Below, piece by piece: positions 9,157 to 16,332 of a DNA stretch of 64,000 nucleotides. Origin of the DNA: Mycobacterium paraseoulense (GTDB lineage: Bacteria > Actinomycetota > Actinomycetes > Mycobacteriales > Mycobacteriaceae); assembly GCF_010731655.1 (NCBI RefSeq), contig NZ_AP022619.1:5022001-5086000 (forward strand), read 5' to 3'. Under the pieces are notes generated by a model. The model was not told the origin of the DNA. It saw nothing but the letters and a program-made list of their open reading frames with translations, and searched no databases. The number at the start of each line of letters is the position of its first letter. The stretch's first letter is position 1. The translations under genes and the position numbers were made by a program.

Positions 9157-9177
9157 CCCGCCGCGGTGAACCGATCA
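9146..9177. promoter_or_regulatory. 32-bp perfect inverted repeat formed by two back-to-back SigL -35 elements
   Basis: Arms TGATCGGTTCACC (9146-9158) and GGTGAACCGATCA (9165-9177), 13/13 bp perfect, separated by 6 nt. Each arm contains TGAACC reading outwards. The symmetry extends beyond the hexamers, so it may also be an operator, for example for the MarR-type protein at the end of the rightward operon. Confidence 0.85.
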
Positions 9178-9194
9178 AGCGCCGGGCTCGTGTC
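9167..9194 (+). promoter_or_regulatory. SigL-type promoter for the ThDP/KAS III operon (leaderless)
   Basis: TGAACC (9167-9172), 16-nt spacer, CGTGTC (9189-9194): an exact match to the SigL consensus TGAACC-N16/17-CGTGTC. The ATG at 9202 follows after 7 nt, so the transcript would be leaderless. This promoter overlaps the longer alternative starts (GTG 9145, GTG 9190) and argues against them. Confidence 0.8.
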
Positions 9195-9201
9195 TGATGA
9201 C

Positions 9202-10947
9202 ATGTTCGGCAGCTATCGGGTGGTCGACCACATCGTCGGTCACCTCGCCGCGCTCGGGGTGGACCACGTCTTCGGTGTCGACGGCGCCAACATCGAGGAT
9301 CTGTACGACGCCGCCCACTTCGAACCCGAGATCACCGCGGTCCTGGCCAAGCACGAGTTCTCGGCGGCGACCATGGCCGACGGGTACAGCCGCAGCGGCG
9401 CCGGGCTCGGCGTGGTGGTGGCCACGTCGGGAGGGGGAGCGCTGAACCTCGTCGCCGGCCTGGGCGAGGCGTTCGCGAGCCGGGTTCCGGTGCTGGCCCT
9501 GGTCGGCCAGCCCGCGACCACGATGGACGGCCGGGGCAGCTTCCAGGACACCAGCGGCCGCAACGGCTCCCTGGATGCCCACGCGCTGTTTTCGACGGTG
9601 TCGGTGTTCTGCGAGCGGGTGCTCGCGCCGGCCGACATCGTTTCGGCGTTGCCTCGGGCCGTCTCCGCCGCACGCACCGGCGGCCCCGCGGTGTTGTTGC
9701 TGCCCAAGGACATTCAGCAAGCGCGCATCACCGTCGACGACCCCGACGAGCCACCGGACAGTTTCAGCGCGCCGATCGGAAACCCGCATCTGATCGCCGC
9801 CGAGCTGCGCCGCGCGACCGGTCACATCACCATCATCGCCGGCGAGCAGGTGGCCCGCGACGACGCGCGGGCCGAGCTCGAGCACCTGCGCGCGCTGCTG
9901 CGCGCGCGGGTGGCCACCGTCCCCGACGCGAAAGATGTCGCGGGCACACCGGGTTTCGGGTCGTCGTCGGCGCTCGGGGTGACCGGCGTCATGGGCCACC
10001 CGAGCGTGGCCGAAGCCGTGGCAGCCAGCGCGGTGTGCCTCATCGTCGGCACCCGGTTGACGGTCACCGCGCGCGGTGGTCTGGATGACGCGCTCGCGGC
10101 GGTGCGAACGGTGTCCATCGGGTCGGCGCGGCCCTACCCGCGTTGCACCCACGTGCACACCGACGACCTGCGTGGCTCGCTGCGCCTGCTGATCCAGGCG
10201 CTGCGCGGTCACGGACGCCCGAGCGGCCTGCGCGTGCCGGATCTGGTGCGCCGCACCGAGTTGACACCGCCGGCCTGCTCCGGACCGGGGATCCGGTACC
10301 GCGATGCCATCGCGGTGCTGGACCGCGTCCTGCCCGACGGGGCCGACATCGTGGTCGACGCCGGCAATACCGGCGCGGCCGCGATCCATCACCTGCCGGC
10401 GCGGCGCGGCGGCAGGTTCGTGGCCGCGCTCGGCATGGGCGGCATGGGCTACAGCTTCGGTGCCGCGATCGGGATGGCGTTCGGACGTGCGAACGGCGGC
10501 CGTGCCGCCGGCCGAACCGTGGTGATCGCCGGGGACGGCGCGTTCTTCATGCACGGCCTCGAGGTGCACACCGCCGTGCAATACGCGCTTCCCGTGACGT
10601 TCGTGTTGTTCAACAACAACGCCCATGCGATGTGCGTGACCCGCGAGCAGCTGTTCTATCAGAACCGCTACAGCTACAACCGCTTCCGGCCCAGCGCGCT
10701 GGGAACCGGTCTGGCGGCGATGTTTCCCGGCCTGACATCGGTCGATGTCAGCGTGCCCACCGAATTGGCCGCGGCGCTTCGGGCGTCCCTGGACGTCGAG
10801 GGCCCGGCGGTGGTCAGCGTCGAGTGCGACGCCGACGAAATCCCGCCGTTCGCACCGTTTCTCACCGCGCTGTCAGGAAACGCCGCCGTCACAGAACAGG
10901 TTTCGACCGCGAAGGAGAACCGGAACGATGTCGCTGCCAGCGCTTGA
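9202..10947 (+). CDS. ThDP-dependent enzyme of the acetolactate synthase family
   Basis: Thiamine-diphosphate enzyme, 581 residues from the ATG chosen because of the SigL promoter. The catalytic Glu is E52 (AKHEFSAATMADGYSR) and the ThDP/Mg motif runs from GDG (444-446) to NN (471-472). The N-terminal PYR domain, central domain and C-terminal PP domain are in the usual order. Such enzymes perform decarboxylative carboligation or 2-oxoacid decarboxylation. It is probably not a housekeeping IlvB, since it heads an operon with an SRPBCC protein, a KAS III-like enzyme and an aminotransferase. Its end overlaps the next gene by 20 nt. Substrate unknown. Confidence 0.88.
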   Translation: MFGSYRVVDHIVGHLAALGVDHVFGVDGANIEDLYDAAHFEPEITAVLAKHEFSAATMADGYSRSGAGLGVVVATSGGGALNLVAGLGEAFASRVPVLALVGQPATTMDGRGSFQDTSGRNGSLDAHALFSTVSVFCERVLAPADIVSALPRAVSAARTGGPAVLLLPKDIQQARITVDDPDEPPDSFSAPIGNPHLIAAELRRATGHITIIAGEQVARDDARAELEHLRALLRARVATVPDAKDVAGTPGFGSSSALGVTGVMGHPSVAEAVAASAVCLIVGTRLTVTARGGLDDALAAVRTVSIGSARPYPRCTHVHTDDLRGSLRLLIQALRGHGRPSGLRVPDLVRRTELTPPACSGPGIRYRDAIAVLDRVLPDGADIVVDAGNTGAAAIHHLPARRGGRFVAALGMGGMGYSFGAAIGMAFGRANGGRAAGRTVVIAGDGAFFMHGLEVHTAVQYALPVTFVLFNNNAHAMCVTREQLFYQNRYSYNRFRPSALGTGLAAMFPGLTSVDVSVPTELAAALRASLDVEGPAVVSVECDADEIPPFAPFLTALSGNAAVTEQVSTAKENRNDVAASA

Positions 10948-11575
10948 GGATATCCCCACCCCCATCAACGGGGTGGTCCGCATAGAAACCAGTCCACGGG
11001 AGAAGGCGACCCCGATCATCATGGAGATGATGCGGTCGGTCTACCCGCATGATCAGGTCTTCGGGCAGTACTGCACGGTCAACGACTACGTCGCGTGCCC
11101 GCCGGACGAGTTGTACGAGTACATGGCGGACACCCGCAGCCTCGAGGAGTGGACCTACAGCCTGCGCGGTTTCACGCCCACCGACGAACCGGGCCTGTGG
11201 CTGGCCTACGACAGGCTGGGTTCGGAGACCGAGATTTACACGCGAACCGTCGCCAACCCGGAGGCCCGGACCGTCGACTACCACTGCGCGTGGGATCAGG
11301 GCAAGCACCTGTGGATGGTCTATCTGATGCGGGTGGTCGACGCGCAGGTGGTCCTCGACAAGCCGGGATCGGTGGTGCTGTGGACCAATTGCCACCACCC
11401 GTTCTACGACCACAACCCCTATCCGGAGACCGCGCCGGCGCAGCGCCCGGTGTGGGTGGGCGACTTCTGGGACATGTTCGGCGCCGGGCATGCGCTGGAG
11501 TTGCAGAACCTCAAGGCGATCGCCGAATACCGGCACCGCAACGGCCTGCCGGTGACGCCGGAATGGATGAGGTAG
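10928..11575 (+). CDS. SRPBCC/START-like small-molecule-binding protein
   Basis: Soluble protein, 215 residues. The region from about residue 45 (VNDYVACPPDELYEYMAD, then LEEWTYSLRGF) has the look of the SRPBCC helix-grip fold used by polyketide cyclases, aromatases and lipid carriers. It is rich in Trp and His towards the end (NCHHPFYDHNPYP), which could hold a ligand or metal. ATG 10928 is preceded by AAGGAG (10912-10917). It overlaps the ThDP gene by 20 nt and lies 4 nt before the KAS III-like gene, so a role in the same pathway (cyclase or carrier) is inferred. Assignment of fold is moderate. Confidence 0.7.
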   Translation: MSLPALEDIPTPINGVVRIETSPREKATPIIMEMMRSVYPHDQVFGQYCTVNDYVACPPDELYEYMADTRSLEEWTYSLRGFTPTDEPGLWLAYDRLGSETEIYTRTVANPEARTVDYHCAWDQGKHLWMVYLMRVVDAQVVLDKPGSVVLWTNCHHPFYDHNPYPETAPAQRPVWVGDFWDMFGAGHALELQNLKAIAEYRHRNGLPVTPEWMR

Positions 11576-11579
11576 TCAC

Positions 11580-12599
11580 ATGAGCCAACCGAGCGTCAGC
11601 CTGATCGACGTTTCCAGCTACCTGCCGGGTGCGCCGATCGGCGTCGACTATTACGCGCAATTCGCCGAATCCGATGCCCTGCGCGAGAACGTCATGTTCC
11701 GCGCCCCGAAGTTTCGTCACCACGTCGGGCCGGACGAGAGTTCCATCGACATGATCGAACGCGCGGCCAACGGCCTGATCGAGCGGCATGGCCACGATGC
11801 GGTCGAGGGCGCCGATGTGTTGATCACCCACACCCAGGTGCCGGACATGGCCTTCTACGGCCAGGGCGGCGGTATCGCGCACCGGCTGGGCATTCGACCG
11901 TCCTGGGTCCTCGACCTCAACAACGGCGGCTGCGCGGCGTTCGTGCTGGCGCTCAACGTGGCTCGCAAACTGTTGACCTCCGGCGCCGGGCGCACCGCGC
12001 TGATCGCCATCGCGCAGAACGCCGCCGGGCAGTTCTTCGATCAGCCGACCATCCGGCGCAAGGCGCAGTCCGCGGTGCCAGGGGACGGCGCGGCGGTGGG
12101 CCTGGTCGCGCTGAGCGACCGGTCACCCATCCTCGACGTCGAGTGCCGTACCTACGGCGAGTACGCCGGTGAGATGACGCTGTCCTACGACCCGCCCCGC
12201 AAGTGGTGGCAGGCCGGGTCCGGCGAGGGCAGCATCGGCTTCACCGAAAGCAAGATCACCAAGGTGCTGGCGCGCGGGAACCGTCAGGTTCCCGAGGTGG
12301 CGCTGGCGGTCTGTGACCGAATCGGGTTGCCCGCCGAGGACCTCGATCTACTGGTCACCAACCAGCCCAACCGTGTGTTCCTGCGCAACTGGCGTGAGGC
12401 GCTCGAGTTGCCGCCCGAACGCCATCGGGACACCTTTGACGAGTGTGGCAACCTCTTCGGTGCCGGGATTCCGATCAACCTTGACCGCGCCATCTCCGAC
12501 GGGCAGGTCGGGGCCGGCGACGTCGTGATGATGGCGGCCTTCGCCCATGCCGGCGACTTCGCCGGTGCGGCGGCGGTGCGCTGGGGAGGGCGAGGCTGA
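11580..12599 (+). CDS. KAS III-like thiolase-fold enzyme with altered catalytic triad
   Basis: 3-oxoacyl-ACP synthase III-like protein, 339 residues. The nucleophilic Cys is C118 in NNGGCAAFVLAL, and the conserved Asn is N291 in ECGNLFGAGIP. The usual catalytic His of the HQAN motif is replaced: the sequence is NQPN with N261 at the His position. FabH needs Cys-His-Asn to decarboxylate malonyl-ACP, so this protein more likely transfers an acyl group or condenses without malonyl decarboxylation. It sits between the SRPBCC and aminotransferase genes (TGATG overlap with the latter). It is not a housekeeping FabH. Confidence 0.87.
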   Translation: MSQPSVSLIDVSSYLPGAPIGVDYYAQFAESDALRENVMFRAPKFRHHVGPDESSIDMIERAANGLIERHGHDAVEGADVLITHTQVPDMAFYGQGGGIAHRLGIRPSWVLDLNNGGCAAFVLALNVARKLLTSGAGRTALIAIAQNAAGQFFDQPTIRRKAQSAVPGDGAAVGLVALSDRSPILDVECRTYGEYAGEMTLSYDPPRKWWQAGSGEGSIGFTESKITKVLARGNRQVPEVALAVCDRIGLPAEDLDLLVTNQPNRVFLRNWREALELPPERHRDTFDECGNLFGAGIPINLDRAISDGQVGAGDVVMMAAFAHAGDFAGAAAVRWGGRG

Positions 12600-13666
12600 T
12601 GCAGCCCAACCCGAGCCCGGCGGGTCCCTGCACCTGCGACGCGTTACCCGACGCGGTGGATCCGTTTGCGTTGTCGCTCAACGAGAATCCCTTCCCGCCG
12701 CTGCCGTCGGTGCGGTCGGCGCTGATCCGGTCCATCCACGCCATGAACCGCTACCCGGAGTTCCTGCCCGAACGGCTGCGCGGTGTGATCGCCGACCACA
12801 TCGGGGTGCCCGCCGACCGCGTGGCGCCGGGCGCCGGGGCGACGGGTGTCGTGCTGCAGGCCCTGCGGGCGGTGACCGCTCCGGGCGACACGATGGCGAT
12901 GGCGACGCCGACCTTCGACGGATACCCGATCCTCGCGCGGATGGCGCGGCTGAAGACGCGGACCGTTCCCCTCGACGAGCACGGTCATCACGACCTCGAC
13001 GGGCTGGCCCGCGCCGCCGCCGATGCCCGGGTGGTGGTGCTGTGCCGGCCGCACAACCCCACCGGAACACTCGAGTCCGCCGCGGCCGTTTCGGCGTTCC
13101 TGCGCCGCGTGCCGCGCGACACCGTCGTCCTGCTCGACGAGGCGTATATCGAGTTCACCGCGCCCGAGCACCGCATCGCGGTGTCGGCGTTAGTCGCCCG
13201 GTTTCCCAATGTGATCGTGGTGCGGACCTTTTCCAAGGCGTACGGCCTGGCGGGGTTGCGGATCGGCTACGCAGTGGCGTCACCGGAGTTGGCGGATGCG
13301 CTGTGGTCCCATCAGCTGCCGTTCGGCGCCGCGATCACCAGTCTGATCGCGGTCGTCGCGTCATACGGCGCGGAAAGCGAGCTGCTGCAACGGGTCCGGT
13401 TGATCAACGCCGAACGCTGCTACCTCCGGATGCGGCTGAGCGCGATGGGGATCTACACGACGGACGCGCACGCGAACTTCATGTACCTGCCGCCGAGAGG
13501 GGATGGGCGGGGTGGGCCGTGGCATGAGGTTTTCGCCGACAGCGGTCTACAGGTGCGGTGCTACCCGGACGGCGGTGCGCGGGTCACCGTGGGCCACCGC
13601 GCGTCGACGCTGGCGGTGCTGTCGGCGCTGGGGAAAGGCCACGCTCGCGCGCCAAGTGCGGTATGA
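12599..13666 (+). CDS. PLP-dependent aminotransferase, HisC-like (fold type I)
   Basis: Class I/II aminotransferase resembling histidinol-phosphate aminotransferase, 355 residues. PLP lysine K213 in TFSKAYGLAGLRIGY, the NPTG motif around N153, the D180-E181-A-Y pair (LLDEAYIEF) and the N-terminal LNENPF substrate motif are all present. No other his genes are nearby, so a biosynthetic role with the ThDP and KAS III-like enzymes (amination of a ketone product) is more likely than histidine synthesis. The ATG overlaps the previous stop by 1 nt. Confidence 0.88.
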   Translation: MQPNPSPAGPCTCDALPDAVDPFALSLNENPFPPLPSVRSALIRSIHAMNRYPEFLPERLRGVIADHIGVPADRVAPGAGATGVVLQALRAVTAPGDTMAMATPTFDGYPILARMARLKTRTVPLDEHGHHDLDGLARAAADARVVVLCRPHNPTGTLESAAAVSAFLRRVPRDTVVLLDEAYIEFTAPEHRIAVSALVARFPNVIVVRTFSKAYGLAGLRIGYAVASPELADALWSHQLPFGAAITSLIAVVASYGAESELLQRVRLINAERCYLRMRLSAMGIYTTDAHANFMYLPPRGDGRGGPWHEVFADSGLQVRCYPDGGARVTVGHRASTLAVLSALGKGHARAPSAV

Positions 13667-13672
13667 AGGGGC

Positions 13673-14179
13673 GTGCCTGCTTCACGACCGCGCAAGCGTG
13701 ACCCGATCGCCGCGGCGCGCGACAACTGGGAGCGCTCCGGTTGGGCCGACGTGGCGCAGGGCATGGTCGCGGTGACGTCGGTGATGCGCGCCCACCAGAT
13801 CCTGCTGGCCCGCGTCGAAACGGCGTTGCGTCCCTACGACCTGAGCTTCTCCCGCTACGAGTTGCTGCGGTTGCTGGCCTTCAGCCGGACCGGCGCGCTG
13901 CCGATCACCAAGGCGTCCGACCGGCTGCAGGTCCACGTCACCAGCGTGACCCACGCGATCCGCCGGCTGGAGGCCGACGGACTGGTGCAGCGGGTGCCGC
14001 ATCCCACCGACGGGCGCACCACGCTGGTGCAGATCACCGATTTGGGCCGCTCGACGGTCGAGGACGCCACGGTCACGCTCAACGAGCAGGTGTTCGCCGA
14101 TATCGGGATGTCCGAAACCGAAGCGCGGGCGCTGGTTTCGTCGATCGAGACGCTGCGCCGCGCCGCGGGAGACTTCTAG
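13673..14179 (+). CDS. MarR-family transcriptional regulator (Rv0737-like)
   Basis: Winged-helix regulator, 168 residues: a basic N-terminus, dimer helices, recognition helix DRLQVHVTSVTHAIRRLEADG and wing VPHPTDGRTTLVQIT. From memory M. tuberculosis has a close homologue (Rv0737) directly behind rslA; here about 10 kb of other genes stand between them. It begins 6 nt after the aminotransferase, so it is the last gene of the SigL-driven operon. The perfect palindrome at 9146-9177 is a candidate target. GTG start. Confidence 0.9.
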   Translation: MPASRPRKRDPIAAARDNWERSGWADVAQGMVAVTSVMRAHQILLARVETALRPYDLSFSRYELLRLLAFSRTGALPITKASDRLQVHVTSVTHAIRRLEADGLVQRVPHPTDGRTTLVQITDLGRSTVEDATVTLNEQVFADIGMSETEARALVSSIETLRRAAGDF

Positions 14180-14206
14180 GCTGCATCGATGGAAAGACCG
14201 TCGTTC

Positions 14207-14266
14207 GCCGAACGTGTACCCACAGCGATTTTTCGCGCGATATTTCACGTTCAGTGCACGCTCGGC
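14207..14266. repeat. Long imperfect inverted repeat between convergent genes
   Basis: Arms GCCGAACGTGTAC (14207-14219) and GTGCACGCTCGGC (14254-14266) pair at 11 of 13 positions around a 34-nt loop that itself holds GCGA-TTTT-TCGC. It lies in the 100-nt gap between the marR-like gene and the convergent mmsB, so it may terminate transcription both ways. A nested palindrome CGTTCGCCGAACG (14202-14214) also occurs upstream of eccC4. Confidence 0.5.
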
Positions 14267-14279
14267 GCGCTGAGGCGGG

Positions 14280-15155
14280 TCAGCTCTCCCGCAGCATCTC
14301 GATCACCGCGCTGAAGTCCTTGTCGGCGTGGGATGCCGCGAACTTGGCGTAGATCTCGGCGGCGTGCCGGCCCAGCGGCGCGGCCGACCCCGTGGAGGTC
14401 ACCGCGTCCATGGCCAGCCCCAGGTCCTTGTTCATCAGCGCGGTCGCGAAACCCGGCTTGAAGTCGTTGTTGGCCGGTGACGTCGGCACCGGGCCCGGCA
14501 CCGGACAGTTGGTGTGCACGGCCCAGCAGTTGCCGGTCGCGCCGGTGATGACGTCGAAAAGGGACTGCGCCGAAAGCCCGAGCTTCTCGGCCAGGACGAA
14601 CGCCTCGCCGACGGCGATCTGCTGCACCGCCAGCACCATGTTGTTGCACACCTTGGCGGCCTGCCCGGCCCCGGCCGCGCCACAGTGAATCACCTTGCCC
14701 GCCATGGGTTCCAGCACCGGCCGGGCGCGGTCCAGGGCGGCCTCGTCGCCGCCCACCATGAACGCCAGTGTCCCGGCGACGGCGCCCTTCACGCCGCCGG
14801 AGACCGGCGCGTCCAGCTGCGAGACCCCCTGCGCTTCCGCGAGCGCGTGCACCTCGCGGGCGTCGTTGACCGAAATGGTGGAGCTGTCGATGAACAGCGC
14901 GCCCGACTGGGCGGCGGGCAGCACGTCGGCGTAGCAGCGCTTGACCAGGTCCCCGTTGGGCAACATGGTGATCACCACGTCGGCCCCGGCCACCGCGTCG
15001 GCCGCGCTGTCGAACGTCGTCACCCCGTTGCCGCCCGCGGCGGCGACCGCCGCGGGCACCGGGTCGAACCCGCGCACGATGTGTCCCGCGGCCACCAGGT
15101 TCGCCGACATCGGCCCGCCCATGTTGCCCAGACCGAGGAAAGCGATGCTCGTCAT
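14280..15155 (-). CDS. mmsB: 3-hydroxyisobutyrate dehydrogenase
   Basis: Valine catabolism: oxidises 3-hydroxyisobutyrate to methylmalonate semialdehyde with NAD+. N-terminal Rossmann motif GLGNMG at 8-13, substrate motif DAPVSGG at 115-121 and catalytic lysine K168 (GQAAKVCNNM) as in the beta-hydroxyacid dehydrogenase family. 291 residues. Last gene of the minus-strand operon mmsA-fadE9-mmsB, 10 nt behind fadE9. Confidence 0.96.
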   Translation of the reverse strand: MTSIAFLGLGNMGGPMSANLVAAGHIVRGFDPVPAAVAAAGGNGVTTFDSAADAVAGADVVITMLPNGDLVKRCYADVLPAAQSGALFIDSSTISVNDAREVHALAEAQGVSQLDAPVSGGVKGAVAGTLAFMVGGDEAALDRARPVLEPMAGKVIHCGAAGAGQAAKVCNNMVLAVQQIAVGEAFVLAEKLGLSAQSLFDVITGATGNCWAVHTNCPVPGPVPTSPANNDFKPGFATALMNKDLGLAMDAVTSTGSAAPLGRHAAEIYAKFAASHADKDFSAVIEMLRES

Positions 15156-15165
15156 GGTCGCCTTT

Positions 15166-16326
15166 CTACGCGCTCGACCGCACTCGCGCGGCCTCGGCCC
15201 GGCCGATCACCACCCGCATGATCTCGTTGGTCCCTTCCAGGATTCGGTGCACGCGCAGGTCGCGCACGATCTTCTCGAGACCGTACTCCCGCAGGTAGCC
15301 GTAGCCACCGTGCAGCTGCAGGGCCTTGTCGGCCACCTCGAAGCAGGTGTCGGTGACGTAGCGCTTGGCCATCGCGCACAGCTCGACCTTGTCGGGGTCG
15401 TCGTTGTCCAACGCATCGGCGGCCCGCCACAACATCATTCGCGAGGTTTCCAGCCCGGTGGCCATGTCCGCCAGGGTGAACCGGATGGTGGGTTCGTCGA
15501 GCAGGGCCCTGCCGAACGCCTCGCGCTCGCGCACGTAGGCGCCCGCCTTGTCGAAGGCGGACTGCGCGCCGCCGAGCGAGCATGCCGCGATGTTGAGCCG
15601 ACCGCCGTTCAGGCCGTTCATCGCGATGCCGAAGCCGGCGCCCTCGCCGTCCGAGCCGCCCAGCATGGCGTCGGCCGGCACCCGCACGCCGTCCAAGATG
15701 ACCTGCGCGGTGGGCTGGGCGTGCCAGCCCATCTTTTCCTCGAGGGCCCCGAAACTCAGCCCGTCGGCGCCCTTTTCGACGACGAACGCGGAGATGCCGC
15801 GCGGGCCGTCGCCGCCGGTGCGGGCCATCACCACGTAGACGTCGGAGGCACCGGCGCCGGAGATGAACTGCTTGACGCCGTCGAGCACGTAGTCGCCGCC
15901 CTCCCGGACGGCGCGGGTGCTCAACGCGCTGGCGTCCGACCCGGCGCCCGGCTCGGTGAGGCAGTAGCTGGCGATGACGTCCATCGAGGCCAGCCGCGGC
16001 ACCCAGGCCTTGCGCTGTTCGGCGGTGCCGAACGTGTCGATCATCCACGCGCACATGTTGTGGATGGACAGGAACGCGGCGGTGGTCGGGTCGGCGATGG
16101 CCAGCTGCTCGAAGATGCGGACCCCGTCGAGCCGGCGCAGCCCGCTACCGCCGACGTCCTCGCGGCAGTAGATCGCCGCCATCCCCAGCTCGGCGGATTC
16201 CCGCAACACCTCGGTCGCGAAGTGCTTCGTCGCGTCCCATTCCAGGGCGTGCGGGGCGAGGCGCTTGGCGGCGAACGCGGCCGCCGTCTCGGTGATGACG
16301 CGCTCGTCGTCGTTCAGGGTGAACAT
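15166..16326 (-). CDS. fadE9: Isobutyryl-CoA-type acyl-CoA dehydrogenase
   Basis: FAD-dependent acyl-CoA dehydrogenase, 386 residues, here most likely acting on isobutyryl-CoA in valine breakdown. FAD/substrate motif YCLTEPGAGSDAS near the middle, C-terminal signature LQLHGGYGYLREYGLEKIVRD, and ILEGTNEIMR at the end with the Glu that acts as catalytic base in short-chain members. It lies 6 nt behind mmsA and 10 nt before mmsB. The order mmsA-fadE9-mmsB is that recalled for Rv0753c-Rv0752c-Rv0751c. Confidence 0.94.
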   Translation of the reverse strand: MFTLNDDERVITETAAAFAAKRLAPHALEWDATKHFATEVLRESAELGMAAIYCREDVGGSGLRRLDGVRIFEQLAIADPTTAAFLSIHNMCAWMIDTFGTAEQRKAWVPRLASMDVIASYCLTEPGAGSDASALSTRAVREGGDYVLDGVKQFISGAGASDVYVVMARTGGDGPRGISAFVVEKGADGLSFGALEEKMGWHAQPTAQVILDGVRVPADAMLGGSDGEGAGFGIAMNGLNGGRLNIAACSLGGAQSAFDKAGAYVREREAFGRALLDEPTIRFTLADMATGLETSRMMLWRAADALDNDDPDKVELCAMAKRYVTDTCFEVADKALQLHGGYGYLREYGLEKIVRDLRVHRILEGTNEIMRVVIGRAEAARVRSSA

Positions 16327-16332
16327 GGTGTC

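Noticed and set aside
9145..9201. GTG 9145 or GTG 9190 as start of the ThDP enzyme
   Set aside because: They lie inside the palindrome and the SigL -10 element; an mRNA from that promoter would begin at ATG 9202.
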